A model generated the notes under the pieces. That model was not told the origin of the DNA, ran no database searches, and saw only the letters and a list, made by a program, of their open reading frames with translations. A stretch of DNA of 64,000 nucleotides from Porphyromonadaceae bacterium W3.11 (GTDB lineage Bacteria > Bacteroidota > Bacteroidia > Bacteroidales > Porphyromonadaceae): assembly GCA_030434245.1 (NCBI GenBank), contig JAUISX010000001.1, positions 62,001 to 126,000 of the forward strand, read 5' to 3'. Each line of letters opens with the position of its first letter. Within the stretch, counting starts at the first letter, position 1. Shown here piece after piece: positions 16,374 through 25,928 of the stretch. The translations under genes and the position numbers were made by a program.

Positions 16374-17521
16374 TGCCCTTATTTACATCTCCTAGCTCTA
16401 TAACTGAGGAGCAGTTATCACTGCTCCGATTAAGCTGCATTGATGGAATAGGCCCTGTAACAGGAAGGGGCTTAATAGAGCATTTCAAAACAGCCAAAGC
16501 TATATTGAGTGCTTCCAAGCAAGAGTTGGCGAAGGTTTCTGGAGTAAAAAGTAAGCTAATAGATCTAATTCATGGAAGGAGTGGATATGAAAAAGCAGAC
16601 CAAGAGATGGAGATTCTCAAAACATTGGCTGATAATAACCATCCTTTGCGACTCTACTTCTTAGGAGATGAAGATTACTCACCATACCTATCACACTGCT
16701 ATGATGCTCCTTTGGTATTATATGTAAGAGGAGAGATACCAGTAGATGGTCCCATGATTTCTATCGTTGGGACAAGACGTAATACTTATTATGCCGAAGA
16801 GTCATTAAGGTACATTATATCAGGTCTAGCAGAAGCTAGACCTGATATAATTATCGTTAGTGGGCTAGCATACGGCGTTGATCGGTTGGCACATGAATTA
16901 GCTCTTGAATATGGTCTTCGCTCTTTAGCTGTGGTTGCTCATGGGCACTATACACTTTATCCATCGGCTCACATACGACTTGCCCACCAAATCATTGAGA
17001 CTGGAGGTGGGATTATCACTGAATACAGATATAATACTAGAGCTTTACCACAGAGATTTGTGGCCAGAAATAGAATAGTGGCAGGGCTAAGTCAAGCAAC
17101 AATTATAGCTGAGAGTGCTATGAAAGGGGGTGCCTTAATCACAGGAAATTTAGCCTTTGACTACGGACGTCAGCTATATGCTATTCCTGGAAGGATATTT
17201 GATAAAGCATCCGAGGGATGCAATAAGATGATAGCGTTACAAAAAGCGAGTATCCTTACATCCCCTGAATATTTGCTCAGGGAATTGAATCTAATACAAA
17301 ATCAACCTAAGCAAAAACCACTTCCTTTTATCGAAGATATACCCGAAGAAGAGAATCCCATCTTAAGACTTCTCAGAGAGGTTGGAGAATTATCCATTGA
17401 AGATTTATCTCTTAGGCTGGGTAAGGAACTAACTACGATTTCGGCAGAATTATTCGATCTCGAATTAGATAATAAGATTAGAGCCTTACCAGGAGGAAAG
17501 TATTCTATAAGAAATATCTAA
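16373..17521 (+). CDS. dprA: DNA-processing protein DprA
   Basis: Loads RecA on incoming single-stranded DNA in natural transformation. An N-terminal helix-hairpin-helix-like region (LRLSCIDGIGPVTGRGLIEHF) leads into the Rossmann-like core: SIVGTRRNTYYAEES, SGLAYGVDRLAHELAL, VVAHGHYTLYPSAH, then ITEYRYNTRALPQRFVARNR and GGALITGNLAFDYGR. The C-terminal ~60 residues form the winged-helix domain (ILRLLREVGELSIEDLSLRL). The 382 residues are normal. Last of the three-gene unit. Confidence 0.96.
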   Translation: MPLFTSPSSITEEQLSLLRLSCIDGIGPVTGRGLIEHFKTAKAILSASKQELAKVSGVKSKLIDLIHGRSGYEKADQEMEILKTLADNNHPLRLYFLGDEDYSPYLSHCYDAPLVLYVRGEIPVDGPMISIVGTRRNTYYAEESLRYIISGLAEARPDIIIVSGLAYGVDRLAHELALEYGLRSLAVVAHGHYTLYPSAHIRLAHQIIETGGGIITEYRYNTRALPQRFVARNRIVAGLSQATIIAESAMKGGALITGNLAFDYGRQLYAIPGRIFDKASEGCNKMIALQKASILTSPEYLLRELNLIQNQPKQKPLPFIEDIPEEENPILRLLREVGELSIEDLSLRLGKELTTISAELFDLELDNKIRALPGGKYSIRNI

Positions 17522-17580
17522 CACGGATTAAGCTCTCGTTATGAATGCATTGTGCTGTTGCTGTGTATGCTTCATTTATC

Positions 17581-18438
17581 TCACTCAACGACAGACTCGT
17601 CTTGCTGCAATGAGTCCACTACTTCTAACCTATCCTCAGGTTCATTTATAGCTAAAGTATCGGGCTCTGCTGTTTGGAGTTTACCTACGAACTCTCTCTT
17701 CTTCATATCAAATCGATCAATAAAGATAGATTTGGCTGACTTTTGGAGTATGAAATACAATGTTGCACTTCCATTAGCAGGCAGAGAATCTGGGAGTGAT
17801 ATGAGATGCCTAAGCGAATGAATACTATCAGGTGCAAGAACTGATTGGTGACGAGAATAATAGTGAGCCTTTTCATCTAATATCAGTAGATATACTCTCA
17901 AATCTAACGAATCTATAAGTTCGTTAGGTCTAACCGATGCATACCACTCAATTGTATCACTAGGAGAAAATGCCCCATCGAGATCAAGGGATTGATCAAA
18001 GTAATAAAGGTTTTGCTTCTCTGATAGGAATAATCGACCAGGTCCCTTCCAAAGAGTTTCCTTAGGAGTAAACCTTATACGTTCCATGGCTATGGAATCA
18101 CTATATAGGGTATCAAGCTCCAATTTATTCGCAATCAAATCCTTTTCAATCTCTTCATATATCCTATCCAGGCGGTGAGAGTGCTCTCCATACCATACAA
18201 GAGAAGAGTCATACTTTTCCTTAGATACACCATGCTTATCTAATACACTTTCATAGTATAACATGGCAATCGAATCAGGCTGATATTGATTACGAAGATA
18301 GGCCTCTGTGAGTATCATATCCTTAGTAATAGCCAACATTTGATCCCTACTAAGGACATTCATCGGCTTCTGACATTGTGTAAAGAACAACAATATCAGA
18401 CAGACCAAACCTAGACGATTCCCCCACCCTTTACTCAT
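17581..18438 (-). CDS. DUF4296 lipoprotein
   Basis: Predicted lipoprotein of about 285 residues with signal LGLVCLILLFFTQC. The DUF4296 domain follows (RDQMLAITKDMILTEAYLRNQ, HGVSKEKYDSSLVWYGEHSH), a Bacteroidetes family of unknown function. The C-terminal half is acidic and probably beta-rich. ATG 18438 overlaps the end of lspA by 8 bp; ATG 18453 is also possible. Last gene of the ileS operon; this gene order resembles that of other Porphyromonadaceae. Confidence 0.82.
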   Translation of the reverse strand: MSKGWGNRLGLVCLILLFFTQCQKPMNVLSRDQMLAITKDMILTEAYLRNQYQPDSIAMLYYESVLDKHGVSKEKYDSSLVWYGEHSHRLDRIYEEIEKDLIANKLELDTLYSDSIAMERIRFTPKETLWKGPGRLFLSEKQNLYYFDQSLDLDGAFSPSDTIEWYASVRPNELIDSLDLRVYLLILDEKAHYYSRHQSVLAPDSIHSLRHLISLPDSLPANGSATLYFILQKSAKSIFIDRFDMKKREFVGKLQTAEPDTLAINEPEDRLEVVDSLQQDESVVE

Positions 18439-19138
18439 CACTTTTTGAATCATCCTTAGTTGTTACACTACCCCCAATCAAATCAGTAAATGAATGAGAG
18501 TAAAAAAGCAGTAACAGTACTACTCCAACGGAGATACAAGAATCAGCAAAGTTAAAGATGGGACGGAAAAAGACTAATTCCTCTCCTCCTACCCATGGTA
18601 TCCAACTAGGCCATGTGGACTGGATAATCGGGAAATAAAACATATCCACGACCTTACCCTGAAGCCATCCAGCATATCCACCGCCCTCAGGAAATAGAGT
18701 AGCGATCTGACCATAACTATGGCTGAAAATCTGCCCATAAAAGACGGAGTCTATTATATTACCGATGGCACCTGAAAAGATAGCGACCAAGCATAATAAA
18801 AAACCGTTAGAGTATTTTCCATGGACAGCCTTATATATAAGCCACCCTATCAGTATGGAAGCTAGTAACCTGAAGATGGTAAGAAAAGCCTTATCAAAAA
18901 GCTCCCATCCGAAAGCCATTCCTGGATTTTCAGTGAAGTATATGTAAAACCAATCAGTGACCTTTAAGTCATCACCAAGCTTAAAGTTCAGCTTAACAGC
19001 AAACTTTATAGCCTGGTCGATAACCAAAAGGAGCAGTGCTACTCCAATAACCATCCAACCTCGACGTTTGGTATTGGAGCTTAAAATGTTCTCTGCACCC
19101 TCTTCTTGTGTAAGAGGGGCCTCATTTATCTCACTCAA
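18431..19138 (-). CDS. lspA: Lipoprotein signal peptidase II
   Basis: Cleaves lipoprotein signal peptides in the inner membrane, needed by the many lipoproteins in this window. Four membrane segments; conserved VIDQAIKFAVK, NPGMAFGW, the first catalytic Asp in GAIGNIIDS and the second in FNFADSCISVG. About 50 extra residues between these aspartates (PEGGGYAGWLQGKVVDMFY) are typical of Bacteroidetes LspA. No ATG precedes the first membrane segment: the 235-residue form starts at a TTG (19138), 17 bp after the upstream gene. The first ATG (19054) would remove the basic N terminus. TTG is preferred. Confidence 0.92.
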   Translation of the reverse strand: MSEINEAPLTQEEGAENILSSNTKRRGWMVIGVALLLLVIDQAIKFAVKLNFKLGDDLKVTDWFYIYFTENPGMAFGWELFDKAFLTIFRLLASILIGWLIYKAVHGKYSNGFLLCLVAIFSGAIGNIIDSVFYGQIFSHSYGQIATLFPEGGGYAGWLQGKVVDMFYFPIIQSTWPSWIPWVGGEELVFFRPIFNFADSCISVGVVLLLLFYSHSFTDLIGGSVTTKDDSKSDE

Positions 19139-19155
19139 GATTCTATTTCAACTAA

Positions 19156-19536
19156 TTATTTATGTCCAGCCTCTTTTGCCTCAATACTAAGTGTGGCATG
19201 AGGAACAGCACGCAAACGTTCCTTAGGAATCAACTTACCTGTTACCCTACAGATGCCATAAGTACCGTTCTCGATACGAACCAAAGCGGCTTCTAGATTT
19301 TGGATAAACTTTTTCTGACGTAATGCCTGTGCTGCCGTTTCTTGTCTAGAAAGCAGCACTGCACTCTCCCCTAAATTTTTGTATGTCGGCATTGTGTCGG
19401 TGATGTCATTTCCATCATTCATATCCATAGTAGAGACAAGGATGTCGTAATTACGCCTAGCCTTATCTAACTTTTTCTGAATAATCTCTTTGAACTCAAC
19501 CAACTCCTCATCACTATATCTATTCTTCTCTGTCAT
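19156..19536 (-). CDS. TraR/DksA-family protein without zinc cysteines
   Basis: Predicted RNA-polymerase secondary-channel factor (126 residues). The coiled-coil region (DEELVEFKEIIQKKLDKARR) is followed by RIENGTYGICRVTGKLIPKERL and VPHATLSIEAK. Only one of the four zinc-binding Cys remains, as in many Bacteroidetes members and in zinc-free DksA2. The ATG at 19536 (MTEKNRYSDEE) is chosen; the extended frame begins with TTG at 19551. It lies between ileS and lspA. Confidence 0.87.
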   Translation of the reverse strand: MTEKNRYSDEELVEFKEIIQKKLDKARRNYDILVSTMDMNDGNDITDTMPTYKNLGESAVLLSRQETAAQALRQKKFIQNLEAALVRIENGTYGICRVTGKLIPKERLRAVPHATLSIEAKEAGHK

Positions 19537-19554
19537 TAGACTTTCCTCCAAATT

Positions 19555-22500
19555 TTATATACGTTTAACAACTACATGTACGTTTAGCCCCTCCTCTATA
19601 TCGAGTAATTCTCCATCTTCCAATCCTTTGCGTAACTCTATTTTTAGTGCTTGCACTTGAGTGGAAATATAATCCTTGTGCACCTTTAGTGCTTTAGAGA
19701 TATCATCTAAATCTTCTATCAGGACTTCTATCTTATCAGATACCTCAAATTCCTGAGACTTACGTATATTCTGAATGCGATTAACTAATTCTCGTGCAAT
19801 TCCTTCTAATCTCAACTCATCTGTGATAGTTGAATCCAAAGCAACAGTTATAGCACCATCATTCTGAACAAGCCATCCCGGAACATCCTCAGAAATAACC
19901 TCAACATGCTCTAGTTGAATTTCAACCCCGTTGAAATCGATTTTTCCATTATTCTCAAAATCAATAATCTCGGACTTGCTCAGATTGGTAAGGAATGCAG
20001 CCGCTGACTTCATATCCTTGCCAAAAATTGGACCCAAAGCTTTGAAGTTTGGTTTAATTCTTTTGACTACAACATCAGCAGATGTATCTGCAAATATCAT
20101 ATCTTTGACATTGACCTCATTAAGGATTAAGTCCTTAACATGACCAATAGACTCAATAACTGACTTATCATTTGTCAAGATCAAAAATTTAGCCAATGGT
20201 TGACGAACCTTAATATTCATTCTTCTACGAAGTGCTAGAACCATACTTGATATTCTCTGAGCATAGTCCATAGAGTCCTCCAAGGCCTTATCTATCAAGC
20301 TCTCGTTAGCTTCAGGGAAATCAGTTAGATGAACACTTTCATCACTTCCTGTAAGATCACGATACAACCTATCCGAATAAAATGGTGCAAATGGTGCAGA
20401 CAATTTCGCAATCGTCTCAAGAGCTAAGTAGAGAGTCTGATAAGCCGAAAGCTTATCATCACTCATTCCACCACCCCAGAACCTCTTACGACCTAAGCGT
20501 ACATACCAGTTACTTAGCTGATCATTTACAAAGTCAGAAATAGCTCTTACAGCCTTTGTTGGCTCATAGTCATCCAGAGATTCTGAAACAAACTTCACTA
20601 AACTATTAAGTTTGGAAATGATCCATCTGTCTAGTTCAGGACGTTGATTATAAGGCATATCCTCAGATGAAGATGGGTCAAAATTGTCTAGATTAGCATA
20701 AAGAGCAAAGAAAGAATAGGTGTTATAAAGCGTTCCAAAATACTTTCGCTGTACCTCATCAACACCCTCTAGGTCAAACCTTAGGTTATCCCTTGGAGAG
20801 GAATTAGAGATCATGTACCAGCGTAATGGATCTGACCCTTTTTCGTCAATTGTAGAGAAAGGATCGACGCTATTACCCAATCGCTTCGACATCTTATTAC
20901 CATGCTTATCAAGTACCAAACCATTTGAGATGACGTTCTTAAAGGCCACCCCATCAAAGATCATTGTAGCTAAGGCATGAAGCGTAAAGAACCAACCCCT
21001 AGTCTGGTCCACACCTTCAGCAATAAAGTCAGCTGGAAAAAATTTATGTTCATCTATCAGCTCCTTATTTTCAAATGGATAATGTAGCTGAGCATAAGGC
21101 ATTGCACCTGAGTCAAACCAGACGTCTATCAAATCAGGCTCACGATACATTGGTTTACCTGAATCACTGACGAGTATGATTTCATCTACATAAGGACGGT
21201 GCAATTCAATAGCAGAGTAATTCTCGCTACTATTATCACCTACTTTGAAGTTAGCATACGGATTTTGCTCCATAAGCCCTGCCTTTACGGCTTTGTCCAC
21301 TTCATTTTTAAGCTCTTCTACCGAACCAATACAGATAAGTTCTTGACCATCTTCTGTTCTCCATATTGGCAGTGGGGTTCCCCAATATCGGCTCCTACTA
21401 AGGTTCCAATCTTGAAGATTTTTCAACCACATTCCAAAACGACCAGTACCCGTACTAGTTGGTTTCCATTGAATAGTATCATTAAGCTCTATCATACGGT
21501 CTCTGCAAGCAGTACTTCTGATAAACCAACTATCTAATGGATAGTATAAAACGGGCTTATCTGTCCTCCAACAGTGGGGATAACTATGGGTCATCTTCTC
21601 TATTCTGAAGACTTGTCCTCGCTCTTTGAGCACTACACTTAATTCAATATCAAGAGTATCTTCACCTTCTGAAAGTGCATGATCATATTGATTCTTGACA
21701 AATCTACCACTGTACTTACCGTATTCATCTATATCAATACGATTAGCAACAAAATCCTCATCAAGATCTTCAAGTAAAAAGTACTTACCTGCTAGATCTA
21801 CCATAGGACGCTCTTTGCCATCTTTATCAAGAAGCAACAAACCAGGAACACCATTCGCTTTTCCGACTCTCTGGTCATCAGCTCCAAATGTAGGTGCTAT
21901 ATGTACTATACCTGTACCATCTTCGGTAGTAACGAAATCGCCTATGATTACTCTAAAGGCCCCTTTACCAGGATCTACCCATTGGAATAATTGGATATAC
22001 TCCATGCCCTCAAGGTCCCTACCCTTGTATTCTTTGATAATACGGTATGGAAGTACTTTATCCCCTTTTTGAGGTTGTTCCATTGGTAGTTCAGCACCTT
22101 CTGGCTTTAGGTACGAGCTTAATAAGTTTTTCGCCAAAAGAACAGTTATAGGATCAAGAGTATATGGATTATAAGTCTGAACTGCTAAGTAGTCAATACC
22201 TGCACCTACAGCTAAGGCTGTATTAGATGGTAAAGTCCATGGAGTAGTAGTCCAAGCCAAAAAATAAGCTTTCCCAAAGGCTGTAAGCTCAGAGGATGGA
22301 TTCTTAATCTCGAACATAGCAGTACAGGTCGTATCCTTGACATCACGATAGGTACCTGGCTGATTTAATTCATGTGAGCTGAGCCCTGTACCAGCAGCTG
22401 GAGAATAGGGCTGAATAGTATATCCCTTATATAGCAGATCTTTATCGTAAAGTCGCTTCAGTAGATACCATAATGTCTCAATATATCTATTATCATATGT

Positions 22501-22962
22501 AATATATGGATTATCCATATCCACCCAATATCCCATCTTGTGGGTTAGGTCTTCCCATTCGCCAGTGTATTTCATTACCTCTTTTCGGCAAGCGGCATTA
22601 TAATCAGCCACAGAAATCTTACTACCGATATCAGCTTTAGTAATGCCAAGATTTTTCTCTACACCTAGCTCCACAGGCAATCCATGAGTATCCCAGCCAG
22701 CCTTACGCTCCACCAAAAAACCTTTCATGGTTTTGTAGCGGCAGAATATATCTTTGATGGTTCTTGCCATGACGTGATGTATGCCAGGCATACCATTAGC
22801 AGAGGGTGGTCCTTCATAAAATACATACCTAGGGGCACCTTCTCTTAAGGAGAGGGACGCATCAAATAGCTGCTCTTTTTGCCACTTATCTAGCATCTCC
22901 TTATTAATCTCAGCAAGGCTTAGTCCATTATATTCCTTAAATCTCTTGTCTGTATTCATCAT
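19555..22962 (-). CDS. ileS: Isoleucyl-tRNA synthetase, long eukaryote-like type
   Basis: Charges tRNA-Ile. About 1135 residues, longer than the E. coli type (938) and lacking its C-terminal zinc finger; it fits the second IleS clade (the clade of mupirocin-resistant enzymes). Visible: the HIGH region PSANGMPGIHHVMAR, the CP1 editing domain (TTTPWTLPSNTALAVG), WFIRSTACRDRM, VDQTRGWFFTLHAL, and the KMSKS motif GNKMSKRLGNSVDP. The C-terminal part has the anticodon-binding domain and a DUF5915-like tail. ATG 22962 or 22959 is preferred; the longer frame starts at a TTG. First gene of its operon. Mupirocin behaviour is not shown by sequence alone. Confidence 0.96.
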   Translation of the reverse strand: MMNTDKRFKEYNGLSLAEINKEMLDKWQKEQLFDASLSLREGAPRYVFYEGPPSANGMPGIHHVMARTIKDIFCRYKTMKGFLVERKAGWDTHGLPVELGVEKNLGITKADIGSKISVADYNAACRKEVMKYTGEWEDLTHKMGYWVDMDNPYITYDNRYIETLWYLLKRLYDKDLLYKGYTIQPYSPAAGTGLSSHELNQPGTYRDVKDTTCTAMFEIKNPSSELTAFGKAYFLAWTTTPWTLPSNTALAVGAGIDYLAVQTYNPYTLDPITVLLAKNLLSSYLKPEGAELPMEQPQKGDKVLPYRIIKEYKGRDLEGMEYIQLFQWVDPGKGAFRVIIGDFVTTEDGTGIVHIAPTFGADDQRVGKANGVPGLLLLDKDGKERPMVDLAGKYFLLEDLDEDFVANRIDIDEYGKYSGRFVKNQYDHALSEGEDTLDIELSVVLKERGQVFRIEKMTHSYPHCWRTDKPVLYYPLDSWFIRSTACRDRMIELNDTIQWKPTSTGTGRFGMWLKNLQDWNLSRSRYWGTPLPIWRTEDGQELICIGSVEELKNEVDKAVKAGLMEQNPYANFKVGDNSSENYSAIELHRPYVDEIILVSDSGKPMYREPDLIDVWFDSGAMPYAQLHYPFENKELIDEHKFFPADFIAEGVDQTRGWFFTLHALATMIFDGVAFKNVISNGLVLDKHGNKMSKRLGNSVDPFSTIDEKGSDPLRWYMISNSSPRDNLRFDLEGVDEVQRKYFGTLYNTYSFFALYANLDNFDPSSSEDMPYNQRPELDRWIISKLNSLVKFVSESLDDYEPTKAVRAISDFVNDQLSNWYVRLGRKRFWGGGMSDDKLSAYQTLYLALETIAKLSAPFAPFYSDRLYRDLTGSDESVHLTDFPEANESLIDKALEDSMDYAQRISSMVLALRRRMNIKVRQPLAKFLILTNDKSVIESIGHVKDLILNEVNVKDMIFADTSADVVVKRIKPNFKALGPIFGKDMKSAAAFLTNLSKSEIIDFENNGKIDFNGVEIQLEHVEVISEDVPGWLVQNDGAITVALDSTITDELRLEGIARELVNRIQNIRKSQEFEVSDKIEVLIEDLDDISKALKVHKDYISTQVQALKIELRKGLEDGELLDIEEGLNVHVVVKRI

Positions 22963-23042
22963 TATTTCCTTCAGATACCCTGTATAATTCCATTTTGGCA
23001 ATGGTTTAATACATATGATCAGTGTTTATACTAAATTATTTG

Positions 23043-23050
23043 CAAAGATA
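23043..23050 (-). promoter_or_regulatory. -7 box of the ileS operon
   Basis: The minus strand reads TATCTTTG about 80 nt upstream of ileS, the same octamer seen before five other transcription units here. The -33 box is poor. Confidence 0.5.
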
Positions 23051-23193
23051 ACACTTTTAAGTGAGATTTGAGCTTCAATAATCAGTAAATTCCTGATTTG
23101 ACGTCTAGGCTGCTACAATAATTTGACATCTTATTTCTAGTCCTTTCACACTAGCACAGATAAGAGTTACGTGACTTGTAAAAACGACACAAC

Positions 23194-23233
23194 AAAAAAA
23201 AAGGTGTCTTAGAAGAATTCTTCTAAGACACCT
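23194..23233 (-). terminator. Strong terminator after tRNA-Thr
   Basis: A perfect palindrome AGGTGTCTTAGAAG/CTTCTAAGACACCT spans 23202-23233. On the minus strand it is followed by an uninterrupted run of nine T. It ends the SRP RNA-tRNA transcript. Confidence 0.92.
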
Positions 23234-23241
23234 AACTCATG

Positions 23242-23314
<73 letters not shown>

Positions 23315-23416
23315 GGGTGGGTAAGCGATCTACATCGCGCCGCTACAACCAGCTACCCTTGCTGCGGTCAAGCCCTGGGGGATTTCACCAGGAGCTGGCC
23401 GTGTAGGACTTACCCC
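23315..23416 (-). ncRNA. ffs: Signal recognition particle RNA, small bacterial type (4.5S-like)
   Basis: RNA core of the SRP, binding Ffh and guiding ribosomes to the membrane. The minus strand folds as one long hairpin: GGGGTAAG at the 5' end pairs with CTTACCC at the 3' end, and the apical part reads CCAGGGCTTGACCGCAGCAA, matching the conserved SRP domain with a URRC-type (UGAC) rather than GGAA tetraloop. About 100 nt is normal. Its promoter (23434-23464) is near perfect, and the 3' end abuts the tRNA-Thr. Confidence 0.88.
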
Positions 23417-23433
23417 TTTCGCTGTTTGCTCTG

Positions 23434-23464
23434 CAAAGATACAAAGAATATTGAAACCACCAAA
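23434..23464 (-). promoter_or_regulatory. Promoter of the SRP RNA-tRNA-Thr unit
   Basis: Minus strand: TTTG (23464-23461), 19 nt, TATCTTTG (23441-23434). This exactly matches the Bacteroidetes housekeeping promoter TTTG-N19-21-TAnnTTTG. Confidence 0.85.
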
Positions 23465-23692
23465 ACTTTTTCGTGAAAAATAATCTGTTCACTAAATAAA
23501 AAATAGGGAAATTAGGTCAATCACAGAATGTGAAAAGGGCTAATCATCTTATTTATAATGACATAAACAAGTGAGAGATTTTTCTTCATCGTATAAAAAA
23601 AATCTACAAGAAAAAAATGGATGAGGCACCTTTCTTCATAGTTGAGCCCCATCCACAAAAAACACGATTTTTTGATTATCTATTTCTACCTC
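23465..23692. other. Spacer between btuB and the SRP RNA promoter
   Basis: AT-rich, with no gene. A possible hairpin downstream of btuB (GATGAGGC near 23620 with GCCCCATC near 23645) could end the B12 operon; pairing is short. Confidence 0.35.
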
Positions 23693-25810
23693 CTAGAAAG
23701 AGTATGAAATGTTGAACATAAAGCTGCGTCCAGGCATGTTATAACCATCTTTTTCGGTATAGTTATCATCGAAAATATTCAGCACGTTCACTCCTGCTCT
23801 TAACTCTTCAGTAAAGTTATAGTAAATAGAACCATTAAATATCAATGACTCTGGATGCTTCAGATATTTTTCCTCCCAATAATCTGGATTCTCCTTCTCT
23901 AGAATTTCAGTAAGGTTAGGACGGAGGTCTGGCTTAAACCAGTTGTCTTCAAAACGTTGGCCACTAAAACGACCATTCAAGGCAAGTTCAAAACCATTTC
24001 TCTGGTACTCTACCCCAAAAGTAATGTTCTGCTTACGGACATACTTCATATCTTCCCAGTTACTATCCTTTTCTGACTTAAGCACTTTATAATCAAACAT
24101 AAAGGTTGCATTCATAAAGGCTCGTAGAGAAAAACTGTAGTCCCATAGACTACCGAGGTCATAGGAAAGAACAGTTTCAAGACCACTCATTTTTGCTTTA
24201 TCAGCATTCTCAAATGTTTTGATAGTCTTATCACCCTCTTGGATACGAGCATTGACAATAAAATCCTTGTGAGCAGTATTAAAATAAGTTACATCAGCAT
24301 AGATGCCAGCCTCATGATTGTCATAACCAACTCCAAAGTCAATAGTACTAGATCGCTCAGGCTTCAAATCATTATTACCTCTAGTATATCCCAATGGTCC
24401 TTCGTACTCTCCTGACTTCTGGTAAGCATCAGGAGCTGAGAAGCCCATACCAAAGCTAGAGTGTACTCTAAACCCTTCAAATATCTCATACTTCAAACCA
24501 ATATTAGGGCTTATCGTGAAATAGTTCTCTTTCTTGGCTTCATTCTTAAGATACGAATCTGCGGCCAAATCAAATAAGAGATAGTCAAATCTAGCACCCG
24601 CAGAGAGGTTAAGCCTATCTTGTAAAAAGTTAAGGCTACCTTGAGCAAATCCCGCAACATTTAGGGTACCATAAGCTGGCTTATATGGATCAATTCTCTT
24701 ATCCTTTGCTTCATATCGCTTTGCATCTTGATTGAATGCCTTTACATCTAAGCCATAGACTAATTGGTGGTAACCAAAGTTAATATTATCCTGAGCCATC
24801 ATCCCATAAGTGAGATCTCTTATTGCACTTGTTACAAATGCATCATCACTATCTTCATTATAGGTATTGGAGTTTTGAATATTGTAATATGGAGTAATAT
24901 GCATCTCGTGCATTCCAAGATTTCCGATAACTTCTAATGAACCAGAGTAGCGGTTGAGATCTTTTCTTTTTTCTCCATTAACACCCCAGATACTACCACC
25001 TGTTGGAATACTGTTTCCTCCAAAATAGGCATTATATAGGTTGACACTCCATGCTGGTGAAAAATCATACCCTAGCCGTATGCGTCCTGAGAAAATACCA
25101 TTTCGGCTTCCTTGCATCCGTATACCATAGGTACTAGGATCTATAATCTCTTTCTCCATCTCAGATAGCTTTAGGAGATTGTGACGACCAGTTTCATAAT
25201 TTTGAGCCTGAGCTACAAATGAAAGGTTTGCATCAAAAGAAAGGCCACCTACGATGCGACCTCCAAGAGCTACAGACCCATTGGACTGTGAAAAGCTTCC
25301 GCCACCTAAGACAAAGCGACCTTTCAAATCTCCTTTGCTTTTTTCTGAAATCATATTGATGACGCCCCCCATTGCATTAGTGCCATACACAGCCGAAAAT
25401 GGACCTTTAAGTACCTCTACTTGGCGAATACCAGATAAACCGAGTGTCGCTATGTTATCAGTACCTGATGGGATACCATCAATCAAAACTGTAACGTACT
25501 TCCCAGACGGCTTAAAACCTCTAATACCTACACTAGATAAAAAACCTGGATACTGAATGACATCAACCGAGCTATAGTTCTTAAGTAGGCTGGTCAATTC
25601 TGTAAAGCCAGACTTCTGAATATCTGGAGCCTGTATTAGCTCAATCTTCATGGGCAGCTTCTTTACAGGTGTAGCTATTCTTGTAGAATAAACGATGACT
25701 TCGGGGATTTTATACTCCCGAACAGAGTCAACCGGATTGGTGTGATCCTCACCTGCAAAAAGCTGCAGGGAGATACACAGTGTTAGAAAAGTCAAAAGAA
25801 TCTTTCTCAT
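23693..25810 (-). CDS. btuB: TonB-dependent receptor, BtuB-like (corrinoid uptake)
   Basis: Outer-membrane receptor of 705 residues. A signal peptide (ILLTFLTLCISLQLFAG) precedes a TonB-box-like segment and plug domain (about 30-150) with VGIRGFKPSGKYVTVLIDG, RQVEVLKGPFSAVYGTNAMG and GVINMIS. The rest is a 22-strand barrel ending FMFNISYSF with the usual aromatic C terminus. The substrate is inferred from its operon: cobalamin riboswitch, BtuFCD and CbiZ. P. gingivalis HmuR-type haem receptors are the alternative, but no HmuY is present. Last of eight genes, with a 118-bp gap after cbiZ. Confidence 0.85.
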   Translation of the reverse strand: MRKILLTFLTLCISLQLFAGEDHTNPVDSVREYKIPEVIVYSTRIATPVKKLPMKIELIQAPDIQKSGFTELTSLLKNYSSVDVIQYPGFLSSVGIRGFKPSGKYVTVLIDGIPSGTDNIATLGLSGIRQVEVLKGPFSAVYGTNAMGGVINMISEKSKGDLKGRFVLGGGSFSQSNGSVALGGRIVGGLSFDANLSFVAQAQNYETGRHNLLKLSEMEKEIIDPSTYGIRMQGSRNGIFSGRIRLGYDFSPAWSVNLYNAYFGGNSIPTGGSIWGVNGEKRKDLNRYSGSLEVIGNLGMHEMHITPYYNIQNSNTYNEDSDDAFVTSAIRDLTYGMMAQDNINFGYHQLVYGLDVKAFNQDAKRYEAKDKRIDPYKPAYGTLNVAGFAQGSLNFLQDRLNLSAGARFDYLLFDLAADSYLKNEAKKENYFTISPNIGLKYEIFEGFRVHSSFGMGFSAPDAYQKSGEYEGPLGYTRGNNDLKPERSSTIDFGVGYDNHEAGIYADVTYFNTAHKDFIVNARIQEGDKTIKTFENADKAKMSGLETVLSYDLGSLWDYSFSLRAFMNATFMFDYKVLKSEKDSNWEDMKYVRKQNITFGVEYQRNGFELALNGRFSGQRFEDNWFKPDLRPNLTEILEKENPDYWEEKYLKHPESLIFNGSIYYNFTEELRAGVNVLNIFDDNYTEKDGYNMPGRSFMFNISYSF

Positions 25811-25928
25811 GTTTTGTGATTTAAATATAAATGATTGTTATGTTATGATTTTCTCTTTTTTAGGCTCACTGGTTTATTGATTACCCCACGAAAGAATCTT
25901 ATTCGGGATTAATCATTTGTTAAGTCTT

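Noticed and set aside
19156-19536. Loss of zinc-finger cysteines in the DksA-like protein as a novelty
   Set aside because: This form is common across Bacteroidetes.
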